From contig NZ_QSTA01000007.1 of assembly GCF_003438075.1 (NCBI RefSeq), positions 392 through 64,391 on the forward strand: 64,000 bases of DNA. The letters run 5' to 3'. This stretch comes from Eubacterium sp. OM08-24 (GTDB lineage: Bacteria; Bacillota; Clostridia; Oscillospirales; Acutalibacteraceae). The translations under genes were made by a program, and so were the position numbers. How positions within the stretch are numbered: the stretch's first letter is position 1; each line of letters opens with the position of its first letter. The notes beneath the pieces were generated by a model that searched no databases, was not told the origin of the DNA, and worked only from the letters and a program-made list of their open reading frames with translations. This document shows positions 34,950-43,519 of the stretch, piece by piece.

Positions 34950-35199
34950 TTGCATCCTTTAACTTATTAATAAATATATCTATATCCGCACTTGCTTTTT
35001 CTTTTGTTACATCATACTCACTAATCATTTTAGCAATAAGTTCGTCTTTCTCAATTCCTTTTTGCAACTGTTCAAATAAGAAAGCACCCGTTTCATTAAG
35101 ATTTATAACACCGTTAAAATCAAGTGTAAGACTGTTTACCGGTACCACTACATATGAATCGGCTACTTTCCTTAAAACAAAATCATCTTTAATTTTCAT
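34936..35199 (-). CDS. PqqD-family peptide-binding protein
   Basis: 87 residues from the ATG at 35199; GAGGAG is 8 bases ahead, but only 2 from the ATG at 35205. The sequence VVPVNSLTLDFNGVINLNETGAFLFEQLQ has the PqqD/RRE winged-helix fold with NETGAFLFEQL as signature. Such domains bind the leader peptide of ribosomally made, modified peptides and hand it to enzymes. It is the first gene of an operon with an S26 peptidase and a nucleotidyltransferase. A radical SAM enzyme and precursor peptide are absent nearby. Confidence 0.85.
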   Translation of the reverse strand: MKIKDDFVLRKVADSYVVVPVNSLTLDFNGVINLNETGAFLFEQLQKGIEKDELIAKMISEYDVTKEKASADIDIFINKLKDANVFE

Positions 35200-35252
35200 A
35201 CTCATTTCTCCTCATATATGAATATAAAATTTTTTAATGTGTTGATAATAAT

Positions 35253-35281
35253 ATTGTAATACATAAAGCATAAAAAAGCAA
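35253..35281 (-). promoter_or_regulatory. Promoter of the PqqD operon
   Basis: Minus strand TTGCTT, 17 bases, TACAAT; about 50 bases ahead of the first start codon. Confidence 0.7.
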
Positions 35282-35309
35282 GTAATGAGAGAGTTTTGAG
35301 CATACAAAA

Positions 35310-35335
35310 AGCTCCGCAGAAAACTCTGCGGAGCT
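35310..35335 (-). terminator. Terminator of the surface-protein gene
   Basis: AGCTCCGCAGA / TCTGCGGAGCT, 11-bp perfect stem with a 4-base loop and TTTTTG tail on minus, 35 bases after the stop. Confidence 0.92.
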
Positions 35336-35369
35336 AAGTGATTAAGTATTAATTATCTGTTAAGATAAA

Positions 35370-36485
35370 TTAGTTCTCTCTTCTTCTAACGAGGAAGAAT
35401 ACACCTGCAGCTGCAACCATTACGCCGGCAAATACGAAGAAGATTGTTGTCTCCTGACCTGACTGTACTGAGTTAGAGCCTGATGATGAACCATTTGATG
35501 AACCATTAGATGAAGAGCCGTTTGATGATGAACCGCTGTTTGAAGAACCACCGTTTGATTCAGCAGCATCGTTCTTAGCCTCTGCATTGTTAATCTCATC
35601 TTTGTTAACCTTTTCGCCACCCTTTGTTGGGTCTGTGCAGTTACCAAGGATACCCTCGATTGTTGCCTTCTTCTTGTTAGCAACATCCTGAGTCATTGTT
35701 TCTTCCTTAACAAAACCCTCAAGTTTGAAATTTACATTAGACATTACAGCGACTGGGCTGATCTTGAGTTGGTTGATAAGATCCTGTGTCTTATCTGTCT
35801 TACTTGTATCAGCAACACCCTCGTCAGAAACATAATCGAGAAGGTAGTCAGCTAAAAGTGTTACATCTGTTGTACCGTCTGCAAGAGCTGTACCGACTAC
35901 TTTTGATGTTGAAGTAATAACCTTCTGCGGACCACATTCCGGATGGTTCTTCCATGCAGCCTCAGTATCTGTCTTGTTGCTGTCCTTAGGGTTCTCGATC
36001 TTGTTACCTGTTACATACACAGTATCGCCAATGCAGTTACCGTTCATGATTGTGTTGTAAATCTGAACTTGTGTATCTGCACTGAAGATTACGCAATATA
36101 AGTTCTTGCTGCCGGCATTCTGAATTTCTTCAGCGTTGCCTGTCTTTGTTATATCATAAGAATAAAGATCGTCGCTTTCCTTTTTGCACAATTCTTTCTT
36201 TGTCTGCCAGCTTGGCCATTTACCTGTACCGTCAGCTCTCCAGACGTGGCAATAGATCTTTTCAAAGTTTTTCCAACCTGCACTCTTTACATCAAAGTAA
36301 ATCTTTGTGCCGGCACCTACCTGTGACTCGTCACCTGCTGCTACTGCTGAAGAATCGTCAGCTGCTACTGCAGACTCGTCATTTGCTGCTACTGCGTCCT
36401 CTGCCTCAGCTGCGCTTGCTGCAAATGCCCCTGCTGAAAGCACTAATGTTGAAGCAAGAGCAAGGCTCATTACTTTTTTGAACAT
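35370..36485 (-). CDS. Cell-surface protein with CBM26-like module and C-terminal anchor
   Basis: 371 residues. Signal peptide about 1-26, an Ala/Asp-rich spacer with repeated AVAA(D/N)(D)ES, then a module at about 57-150 with GWKNFEKIYCHVWRADG, KWPSWQTKKEL and NLYCVIFSAD; its spacing resembles the CBM26 modules of the protein at 19842. A second domain of unknown family follows (about 185-285), a Gly/Ser/Asn linker, and a carboxy-terminal membrane helix with RRREN. SVQSGQ stands before the helix in the position of a sortase motif, but a canonical LPxTG is absent. Starch binding at the cell surface is inferred from the CBM-like pattern. It is alone in its transcript. Confidence 0.78.
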   Translation of the reverse strand: MFKKVMSLALASTLVLSAGAFAASAAEAEDAVAANDESAVAADDSSAVAAGDESQVGAGTKIYFDVKSAGWKNFEKIYCHVWRADGTGKWPSWQTKKELCKKESDDLYSYDITKTGNAEEIQNAGSKNLYCVIFSADTQVQIYNTIMNGNCIGDTVYVTGNKIENPKDSNKTDTEAAWKNHPECGPQKVITSTSKVVGTALADGTTDVTLLADYLLDYVSDEGVADTSKTDKTQDLINQLKISPVAVMSNVNFKLEGFVKEETMTQDVANKKKATIEGILGNCTDPTKGGEKVNKDEINNAEAKNDAAESNGGSSNSGSSSNGSSSNGSSNGSSSGSNSVQSGQETTIFFVFAGVMVAAAGVFFLVRRREN

Positions 36486-36517
36486 TTTAAATCTCCTCCA
36501 TTGTTCTTTTAACTTTA

Positions 36518-36540
36518 GGAATATACTATTCCATTGGAAT
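36518..36540. promoter_or_regulatory. Overlapping palindromes at the surface-protein promoter
   Basis: GGAATA-TAC-TATTCC (36518-36532) and ATTCC-ATT-GGAAT (36528-36540) share bases just after the predicted -10 box. Likely a repressor or activator site. Confidence 0.5.
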
Positions 36541-36541
36541 T

Positions 36542-36570
36542 ATTATACATCAAATATTACAAAACTTCAA
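36542..36570 (-). promoter_or_regulatory. Promoter of the surface-protein gene
   Basis: Minus strand TTGAAG, 17-base spacer, TATAAT; about 57 bases ahead of the ATG at 36485. Confidence 0.75.
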
Positions 36571-36702
36571 TACTTTAATTTCTTTTTACCGTTGTTTTAA
36601 TATACAATCTTGCTAGACTGTTTTTAGTAGTTCTAAACAATAATAGCAATAAATTGCAAACTTTCAGACAACAAAAATCAAATTATGTGGATTTTGCAAC
36701 AT

Positions 36703-39336
36703 TTATGCCTTAATCATACCATATACAGTTTCTTTAACGATAGCAAGTGCTTCATCAATCTTTTCAGGATTTTTTGCACCTGCCATAGCAAGGTCAGGCT
36801 TACCGCCGCCGTTGCCGCCCGCTGCCTGTGCAACAGCCTTAACGAGTTTGCCTGCATTTACGCCGAGTGCCTTAGCATCTTTACCGCAAGATGCGGCAAA
36901 TGTAACCTTGCCGTCATTTTCACAAGCAAGTACAACTACAGAAAGCGGAGCAACATCTTTTGTTCTCTCGCACATTGCACGAAGTGCGTCAGCGTTTGCA
37001 TTGTCAATTTTTTTAGCAATAATTCTTACGCCGTTTTCAATTTCAGAATTAATAAAGAGGTTGTCAACCTGCATAGCGGCAAGCTTTGTGTTAAGCTCTG
37101 CAATTTCTTTCTGCTGATCATGAAGTAAGGTTGCAATCTTCTGTGCACCCTCTTCAAGAGCCTTTGTATTTGAAATCTTGAGTGTTTCACAAACATTAAG
37201 TACAGTTTCACGAACATCGTTCATATACTGAAGAACACTAATACCTGTGATAGCCTCAATTCTTCTTACACCCGATGCAACAGAGCCCTCCTGACGGATT
37301 CTGAACAAGCCGAGGCTTGATGTATTTGTAGCATGTGTACCGCCGCAGAACTCAACGGAGAACTCACCGATGCTTACAACTCGTACAACATCGCCGTACT
37401 TCTCGCCGAACAATGCCATAGCGCCGAGTTTCTTTGCCTCTTCGATTGGCATTTCCTTTGTAATAACAGGGATAGATGCAAGAATCTTCTTGTTTACAAG
37501 GTCTTCGACTTTCTTAAGTTCTTCATCTGTTAGAGCCTCAAAGTGAGTAAAGTCAAAACGAACCGAATGGTCTGTTACAAGCTGACCTGCCTGATGAACA
37601 TGATTGCCGAGAACTTCACGAAGTGCGGCCTGTAAAAGGTGAGCCGCTGTGTGGTTACGCATAATATTTGCTCTTCTGTCAAAGTCAACGATTGCACGAA
37701 GTTCTGTGCCAACCTCAAGTGTGCCGCTCTTAACGGTACATGAATGGAGATATACACCCGAAGCATCCTTAGTTGTATCGTCAACATCAACCTCAAGAGT
37801 ACCTGCCTCCATTACACCTGTGTCGCCTACCTGTCCGCCGCTCTCTGCATAGAACGGAGTTTTGTCAAGAACTACAAGTGCGGTTTCGTTCTCGCCTACG
37901 CTGTCAACTCTTATGCCGTCCTTAATAATAGCAACAACCTTGCTGCCTGTGTTAAGGTCTGTATAGCCGCAGAACTCTGTTTTAGCAATATCAGAAAGGT
38001 CTGTTGAATCTGAAATCCAAGCGTCTGTGTCTTCTTTCTTTCTTGCATCTCTTGAACGCTGTTTCTGCTCTTTCAAAAGCTCGTGGAAACGGTCAACATC
38101 AACATCTATGCCCTGCTCCGAAAGAATTTCTCTTGTAAGGTCAATCGGGAAACCGTAAGTATCGTTGAGCTTAAATGCGTCCTCACCGCTGAGTACCTTA
38201 ATGTCCTGATCATCAACAATGCCCTGCAAAAGTTTAAAACCCTGGTCGATTGTTTTCTGGAAACTCTCTTCCTCAACTCTGATAATCTTTGTAATAAACT
38301 CCTGCTTTTCTCTTAATTCAGGATATGCCGACTCGTTTTCTTTTATTACAGTTTCGCAAACCTTATATAAGAAAGCATCTTTGTAGCCTAAAAGTCTGCC
38401 ATGACGAGCAGCTCTTCTAAGCAAACGACGGAGAACATAGCCCTTGCCCTCGTTTGACGGGAGAACACCGTCGCCAATCATAAATGTTGTGCTACGGATA
38501 TGGTCGGTGATAACTCGGAGTGAAATATCCTTTTTATCGTCCTCACCGTAATTTACACCTGTAATTTCAGAAATCTTCTTCATAATATTCTGAACAGTGT
38601 CAACTAAGAAAAGGTTGTCAACGCCCTGCATTACACAAGCAAGTCTTTCAAGACCCATACCTGTATCAATGTTAGGATGAGCAAGCGGAGTGTAGTTGCC
38701 GTTGCCGTCGTTTTCAAACTGTGAGAATACAATGTTCCATACCTCAACGAAACGGTCACACTCGCAGCCGACATGACAGTCAGGTTTGCCGCAGCCCTTT
38801 TCATCGCCACGATCAAAGTAAATTTCAGAACATGGGCCGCAAGGACCTGAACCATGCTCCCAGAAGTTGTCTTCTTTGCCGAGTCTTACCATATGAGATG
38901 GATCTACGCCGATTTCTTCTGTCCAAATTTTATAAGCCTCGTCATCGTTTTCATAAATAGAAACATAGAGCTTGTCAACAGGCATTTCGAGAACCTTTGT
39001 AAAGAACTCCCATGCCCAAGCTGTAGCCTCATGCTTGAAATAGTCACCGAAAGAGAAGTTACCGAGCATTTCAAAGTATGTGCCGTGACGGGCAGTAATA
39101 CCTACCCTCTCAATATCGGGAGTACGGATACACTTCTGACAGGTTGTTACACGCTTTCTCGGTGGTGTAACCTCGCCTGTAAAGTACTTTTTCATCGGTG
39201 CCATACCACTGTTGATAAGCAGAAGGCTGTTGTCGTCCTTTGGAACAAGCGAAAAGCTCGGAAGTCTTAAATGTCCTTTGCTTTCAAAAAATGAAAGAAA
39301 CTTTTCACGAAGTTCGTTAAGTCCTGTCCATTCCAT
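36703..39336 (-). CDS. alaS: Alanyl-tRNA synthetase
   Basis: 878 residues from the ATG at 39336 (MEWTGLNELREKFLSFFESKGH); GGAGAG lies ahead, so the longer frame to 39438, which would run into the leader, is not used. The class II core has LLLINSGMAPMKKYFTGE and RVTTCQKCIRTPD. The editing domain has HTAAHLLQAALREVLG and FCGGTHATNTSSLG with the zinc Cys/His residues. A DHHA1-type carboxy-terminal end follows (AQAAGGNGGGKPDLAMAGAKNPEKI). Regulated by the T-box directly upstream. Confidence 0.97.
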   Translation of the reverse strand: MEWTGLNELREKFLSFFESKGHLRLPSFSLVPKDDNSLLLINSGMAPMKKYFTGEVTPPRKRVTTCQKCIRTPDIERVGITARHGTYFEMLGNFSFGDYFKHEATAWAWEFFTKVLEMPVDKLYVSIYENDDEAYKIWTEEIGVDPSHMVRLGKEDNFWEHGSGPCGPCSEIYFDRGDEKGCGKPDCHVGCECDRFVEVWNIVFSQFENDGNGNYTPLAHPNIDTGMGLERLACVMQGVDNLFLVDTVQNIMKKISEITGVNYGEDDKKDISLRVITDHIRSTTFMIGDGVLPSNEGKGYVLRRLLRRAARHGRLLGYKDAFLYKVCETVIKENESAYPELREKQEFITKIIRVEEESFQKTIDQGFKLLQGIVDDQDIKVLSGEDAFKLNDTYGFPIDLTREILSEQGIDVDVDRFHELLKEQKQRSRDARKKEDTDAWISDSTDLSDIAKTEFCGYTDLNTGSKVVAIIKDGIRVDSVGENETALVVLDKTPFYAESGGQVGDTGVMEAGTLEVDVDDTTKDASGVYLHSCTVKSGTLEVGTELRAIVDFDRRANIMRNHTAAHLLQAALREVLGNHVHQAGQLVTDHSVRFDFTHFEALTDEELKKVEDLVNKKILASIPVITKEMPIEEAKKLGAMALFGEKYGDVVRVVSIGEFSVEFCGGTHATNTSSLGLFRIRQEGSVASGVRRIEAITGISVLQYMNDVRETVLNVCETLKISNTKALEEGAQKIATLLHDQQKEIAELNTKLAAMQVDNLFINSEIENGVRIIAKKIDNANADALRAMCERTKDVAPLSVVVLACENDGKVTFAASCGKDAKALGVNAGKLVKAVAQAAGGNGGGKPDLAMAGAKNPEKIDEALAIVKETVYGMIKA

Positions 39337-39372
39337 TAAAAATCTCTCCTTAAAAAATTTGCAAAATAAAAT

Positions 39373-39612
39373 CCTGCCCCATAAAAATGGGACAGGAGAA
39401 TAATTCCTGCGGTACCACCCAAATTGGTGCTTAAACACCCTCTTTGAGTAATCTTACGATTACAATCCTTAACGCAGATATACGCTGTGCTTAGTCACAC
39501 AGAGCTCAGGGGCAGCGTGCTGTAAACATTCATAAAGTCTTGCACCGACCGACTTCTCTCTGAAAGAACGAGATACAGCTAATCCCGTCAACGCCAATTA
39601 CATATACTTTTT
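39373..39612 (-). ncRNA. T-box leader of alaS
   Basis: On the minus strand the leader contains the invariant antiterminator core GGGTGGTACCGC (at 39409-39420) and then a terminator: CCTGTCCCAT / ATGGGGCAGG with a TTTTATTTT tail (39373-39396). Upstream are stem I-like and pseudo-stem segments with the AGAGAGAAGTCGG run. The specifier cannot be fixed from inspection, but GCTGCC near 39511-39516 offers Ala codons. Uncharged tRNA-Ala would stabilise the antiterminator and turn alaS on. Confidence 0.92.
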
Positions 39613-39622
39613 ATTCAGTAGC

Positions 39623-39651
39623 ATTATAAAACTAATTATTCACAATGTCAA
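39623..39651 (-). promoter_or_regulatory. Promoter of the alaS T-box transcript
   Basis: Minus strand TTGACA, 17-base spacer, TATAAT; both boxes are consensus. Confidence 0.9.
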
Positions 39652-39714
39652 GTGAATATCGGAAATTTTCTGATATTTTTCTTTTTTAGTACCGCAACAA
39701 TCGCATTAATTTTG

Positions 39715-39743
39715 TTGCATATTGCGACACAAAATGATATAAT
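39715..39743 (+). promoter_or_regulatory. Promoter of the thyX operon
   Basis: TTGCAT, 17-base spacer, TATAAT; about 40 bases ahead of the thyX start. It diverges from the alaS promoter. Confidence 0.8.
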
Positions 39744-39784
39744 ACATTTATATATGTTTTTATATCACTTTGGAGGAGATTATT

Positions 39785-40585
39785 TTGAGTGCTAAGGTCA
39801 CTTTACTTACTTACACACCGAATCCCGAAATGACGGTTGCAATGGCTGCCAAGCTGTGCTACTCACCGTCTGAAATATCAAATATAAGAGATGGTCTTAC
39901 TGAGGAAAAGACCGCTGATTTTATAGATATGCTTGCAAACATCGGACACGGCAGTCCGTTTGAGCACGCATCCTTTACCTTTGGCATTGAGGGCATTTCA
40001 AGAGCTTGTTCGCACCAGCTCGTAAGACATAGAATTGCATCTTACAGTCAGCAGTCGCAGCGTTATGTTGACGGCACAAAGTTCGATTTTGTAACACCGC
40101 CTGAAATTGCAAAAAACGAAAAGGCGCTTGCCGCTTACAACAAAGTCATAGAAATGCAGTCAAAGGCTTACAGCGAAGTTCGTAACGCACTTGTTGCAGG
40201 ATATATCAGAGAAGAAACAGGCATAACCGAGGGCAGTGACGAAGAGGTAATTGAAAATTTCAGAAATGAAAACAAAGCAAAATTCAATGCTTTTGTAAAA
40301 AAGGCTAACGAGGACGCAAGATTTATTCTTCCCAATGCCTCAACCACAAAAATTGTATGCACCTTTAATGCAAGAAGTCTTGAGAATTTCTTTGCACACC
40401 GCTGCTGTAACCGTGCACAGTGGGAAATCAGAGATGTTGCCGAGCAAATGCTTAAACAATGTCTTGAAGTTGCTCCGCATTTATTTAAAAACTGCGGCCC
40501 TGCGTGTTTGTTCGGCGCTTGCCCCGAGGGTAAAATGAGCTGCGGCAAAATGAAAGAAGTACGCAAAAAATATGGCAGAGAGTAA
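39785..40585 (+). CDS. thyX: FAD-dependent thymidylate synthase ThyX
   Basis: 266 residues from a TTG start at 39785 (MSAKVTLLTYTPNPE): GGAGGAG at 39772-39778 is 6 bases ahead, while the earlier in-frame TTG at 39770 overlaps it. The ThyX signature RHRIASYSQQSQRY (RHRx7S) is intact, and SPFEHASFTFGIEGISRACSHQLVRHR holds FAD and dUMP contacts. It converts dUMP to dTMP with methylene-THF and FADH2. The neighbour tmk makes the next step. The CLFGACPEGKMSCGKM Cys-rich end is noteworthy. Confidence 0.95.
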   Translation: MSAKVTLLTYTPNPEMTVAMAAKLCYSPSEISNIRDGLTEEKTADFIDMLANIGHGSPFEHASFTFGIEGISRACSHQLVRHRIASYSQQSQRYVDGTKFDFVTPPEIAKNEKALAAYNKVIEMQSKAYSEVRNALVAGYIREETGITEGSDEEVIENFRNENKAKFNAFVKKANEDARFILPNASTTKIVCTFNARSLENFFAHRCCNRAQWEIRDVAEQMLKQCLEVAPHLFKNCGPACLFGACPEGKMSCGKMKEVRKKYGRE

Positions 40586-40630
40586 TATTTTAATTATATT
40601 TTTGAATAATAGAAATGGATAGGAACAAAA

Positions 40631-41302
40631 ATGAGTGCAAAATTCATTGTAATAGAGGGTCTTGACGGAAGTGGAAAGGCTACCCAAACAAAAATCCTGT
40701 TTGATAAAATTTCAGCAATGGGAAAAAGCATTAAAAGACTTGAATTTCCCGATTACGCAAACGAAAGCTCGGCACTTGTAAAAATGTATCTCGACGGAGA
40801 ATTCGGCAGTAATCCGAATGATGTAAACGCTTATGCCGCTTCGTCCTTTTATGCGGTAGACAGAGTGGCAAGTTTTCTTAAATTTTGGAAAAAAGATTAC
40901 GATAACAGTGATGTGATTTTAAGCGACAGATACGCTACATCCAATATAATTTATCAGATGTCTAAACTTGACAAATCGGAGTGGGACAACTTTATTGAAT
41001 GGCAGGAAGATTTTGAATACAATAAACTTTCTGTTCCTAAGCCCGACAAGGTTATTTACCTTGATGTTGAACCCGAAGTTTCTCAAAAACTTATGAGCAA
41101 GCGTTACGAGGGTGACGAAAGCAAAAAAGATTTACACGAAAAAAACTTTGCATTTTTACTCGAATGCAGAAAATCGGCACTTTACGCCGCAAAAAAATGC
41201 GGTTGGACAGTAATTAACTGTTGTGAAAACGGTGAAATCAAGCCGATAGAATCAATAGCAGAGGAAATAGAAAAGGCGGCTGAACTTAATAATTTATGTT
41301 AA
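40631..41302 (+). CDS. tmk: Thymidylate kinase
   Basis: 223 residues. P-loop FIVIEGLDGSGKATQ (about 4-18), then the DRYATSNIIYQ segment. It phosphorylates dTMP to dTDP. It follows thyX by 45 bases and overlaps the next gene by 7, so thymidylate synthesis and phosphorylation share a transcript. Confidence 0.94.
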   Translation: MSAKFIVIEGLDGSGKATQTKILFDKISAMGKSIKRLEFPDYANESSALVKMYLDGEFGSNPNDVNAYAASSFYAVDRVASFLKFWKKDYDNSDVILSDRYATSNIIYQMSKLDKSEWDNFIEWQEDFEYNKLSVPKPDKVIYLDVEPEVSQKLMSKRYEGDESKKDLHEKNFAFLLECRKSALYAAKKCGWTVINCCENGEIKPIESIAEEIEKAAELNNLC

Positions 41303-42192
41303 ACTTTAGGCTGATAGAAAAATCGGATATTAATAATTTTCAGAAATACTATGATAATCCGGAGGGAATATCGCTTACCACAAATATTTTAAGCGCTTAC
41401 CTTTGGCGAAACGAGTATAATATTAAATTTGCTTTTTACAACGACTGCCTTATCAAGGCATATTTTAACAATGACGGTACGGTATGGGGATATTGTCTGC
41501 CGCATGGCGAGGATATTAAACCTGCTGTTGATGAAATCATTAAAGACGCATATGAGCGTGGACAAAAGCCTTTTATCGTAATGCTTACAGACGCACAAAG
41601 GATAAAACTCGAAACTCTGTATCCGTCAGAATTTAATTACGAATTTTCCCCTGAAAATCAGGAGTATGTGTATTTATCCGAAGATTTAATAAATCTTTCG
41701 GGCAGAAAATTCCACGCAAAGCGAAACCATATTTCAAAATTCAAAAACACCTATCCGAATTTTAGGTTTGAGGAAATTACAAATTCAAACAAAGAGGACG
41801 CTTACAAGGTTATGTTGGATTGGTGCGCCGAAAATGACATAGATATAGAAAACTATGAAGAAAAGCACGCCATAAGGGAATCGCTTGACAATATGGAAGA
41901 ATTTAAAATGCGTGGCGGTATTGTATATGTTGACAGCAAAGCTGTTGCCATGACGCTCGGTTGCGAGATCTCCCCTATTGCCTTTGACATTTGCTTTGAA
42001 AAAGCCCTGCGTGAATATGACGGCATTTATGCTGTTATCAATAATGAATTTGCCAAAACGCTGTCTTCTTATAAATATATAAACCGTGAAGAAGATATGG
42101 GTATAGAGGGACTTAAAAAGTCCAAACTCTCATATAATCCCATAATTCTGATTGCGAGGTATAACGCAACATTAAAAAATGATGGAAATTAA
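41296..42192 (+). CDS. DUF2156 / LPG-synthase C-terminal-like acyltransferase
   Basis: 298 residues with tandem GNAT-like folds. LSGRKFHAKRNHISKFKNTYPNFRFEEI near 135-162 and EDMGIEGLKKSKLSYNPIILIARY at the end are typical of the DUF2156 (phosphatidylglycerol lysyltransferase C-terminal-like) group. Such proteins transfer aminoacyl groups from tRNA or act as acetyltransferases; the acceptor here is unknown. There is no membrane part, so it is not a full MprF. It overlaps tmk before and the GNAT gene after, so the three are coupled. Confidence 0.82.
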   Translation: MLNFRLIEKSDINNFQKYYDNPEGISLTTNILSAYLWRNEYNIKFAFYNDCLIKAYFNNDGTVWGYCLPHGEDIKPAVDEIIKDAYERGQKPFIVMLTDAQRIKLETLYPSEFNYEFSPENQEYVYLSEDLINLSGRKFHAKRNHISKFKNTYPNFRFEEITNSNKEDAYKVMLDWCAENDIDIENYEEKHAIRESLDNMEEFKMRGGIVYVDSKAVAMTLGCEISPIAFDICFEKALREYDGIYAVINNEFAKTLSSYKYINREEDMGIEGLKKSKLSYNPIILIARYNATLKNDGN

Positions 42193-42961
42193 TTTTTGTA
42201 AACCCGACAGTTCCGATATTAAATCACTTAAAAAGCTTTGGCTTTCATCTTTTGATGAAGAACCGAAAGCTGTTGATTTATTTTTTGACAAATGTTTTAA
42301 CGCAAAACAAACTTATATTGCAAAGTACGGCGAAAAAATCATTTCCGCACTTTATCTTATAAGTGCAAGTTTTAACGGTCAAAAAGCTCATTATCTTTGC
42401 GGTGCGTCAACCCATAAAGATTTTCGCAAGCAAGGCATTATGAGCAAATTAATTAAATACGCTCTTGAAGATTCGGCAAAAAGCGGAGATAAGTATTCCT
42501 TTCTTTTCCCTGCAAACGATAATCTTTATAACTATTATCAAAATTTCGGTTATCGTGAAAACTGCATTGCTTATATTTCCGATTTTTCAAGAAATGATTT
42601 ACTTTCTTTGCAGGAATTAAATTTCAGCGAAAATAATATTCTCAAGCAGGGTAATGACTTTAAGAATTTTGCTGTCGAATATTATTCAACATATAATATA
42701 AAAAATGTTAAAAGCAAAAATTATTTTGCATTGTTTGAAGAAAATGAAAATACGGCAGAAGTGTTTTATTTTGATTTTAAAGAAAACAACTTTAAAAATA
42801 TGGTAAATGATATTCTGCAAAATACAAAGGCTGAACATTTTATATTTACACACAACAGGCTGTTTAATAATGCTCAAAAAATCCGATACGGAATGGTTAA
42901 ACCGCTTAAAAGCGGACAGGCTGTGCCAACGGATATTTATATAGGAATTACATTAAATTAA
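42179..42961 (+). CDS. GNAT family N-acetyltransferase
   Basis: 260 residues. The amino half is a GNAT domain with GASTHKDFRKQGIMSKLIKYALEDS (about 78-102), the QxxGxG/A-type acetyl-CoA loop. The carboxy half is an extra domain, as in larger GNATs with a sterol-carrier-like end. The substrate is unknown. It overlaps the DUF2156 gene by 14 bases. Confidence 0.85.
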   Translation: MMEINFCKPDSSDIKSLKKLWLSSFDEEPKAVDLFFDKCFNAKQTYIAKYGEKIISALYLISASFNGQKAHYLCGASTHKDFRKQGIMSKLIKYALEDSAKSGDKYSFLFPANDNLYNYYQNFGYRENCIAYISDFSRNDLLSLQELNFSENNILKQGNDFKNFAVEYYSTYNIKNVKSKNYFALFEENENTAEVFYFDFKENNFKNMVNDILQNTKAEHFIFTHNRLFNNAQKIRYGMVKPLKSGQAVPTDIYIGITLN

Positions 42962-42979
42962 TATAGAAAGGGTATTGCT

Positions 42980-43519
42980 ATGTTTTATTTATTTTTAGCA
43001 GACGGATTTGAAGAAACCGAGGCTCTTGCACCGCTTGATATGATGCGCAGGGCAAAAATTGAGGTAAAAACAGTAGGCGTAACAGGCGAAGTTGTAACAG
43101 GCTCTCATGGAGTTCCTGTTAAAGCAGACTTAAAGCCTGAGGAAATATCATATAACGACATAGATGGCGTTGTTCTTCCCGGCGGTATGCCCGGCACAAT
43201 CAATCTTATTAAGTCAGATGCAGTTGCAAAGGCGACTACCTATTGCTTTGAGAATAACAAAATCACTGCCGCTATTTGTGCCGCTCCGTCAGTTCTCGGC
43301 AATCTCGGAATTTTAAAGGGCAAAAAAGCCACTTGTTTCCCAGGATTTGAAAAAGAGCTTGAGGGCGCAACATACACCGCCGCTCCCGTTGAGGTTGACG
43401 GCAATGTAATTACAGGCAAGGGTGCAGGCTGTGCTATACTTTTCGGCAAAGCTATCGTAGAAAAGGTATTGTCTGCCGAAGCTGCAAACAAGGTCTGCGG
43501 TGATATGCAATGCCCATAA
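42980..43519 (+). CDS. DJ-1/PfpI family protein
   Basis: 179 residues. The DJ-1 nucleophile elbow is ITAAICAAPSVLG (Cys near 98), with DGFEETEALAPLDMMRRA as start and DGVVLPGGMPGTINL as the Glu/Gly motif. YajL/DJ-1 proteins are linked to glyoxal or oxidative stress repair. It overlaps the next gene by 10 bases. Confidence 0.92.
   Translation: MFYLFLADGFEETEALAPLDMMRRAKIEVKTVGVTGEVVTGSHGVPVKADLKPEEISYNDIDGVVLPGGMPGTINLIKSDAVAKATTYCFENNKITAAICAAPSVLGNLGILKGKKATCFPGFEKELEGATYTAAPVEVDGNVITGKGAGCAILFGKAIVEKVLSAEAANKVCGDMQCP

Noticed and set aside
33248..36485. Complete RiPP gene cluster
   Set aside because: A PqqD protein and a peptidase are present, but no precursor peptide, radical SAM, cyclase or exporter gene was found between 33060 and 36700, so a full cluster is not claimed.
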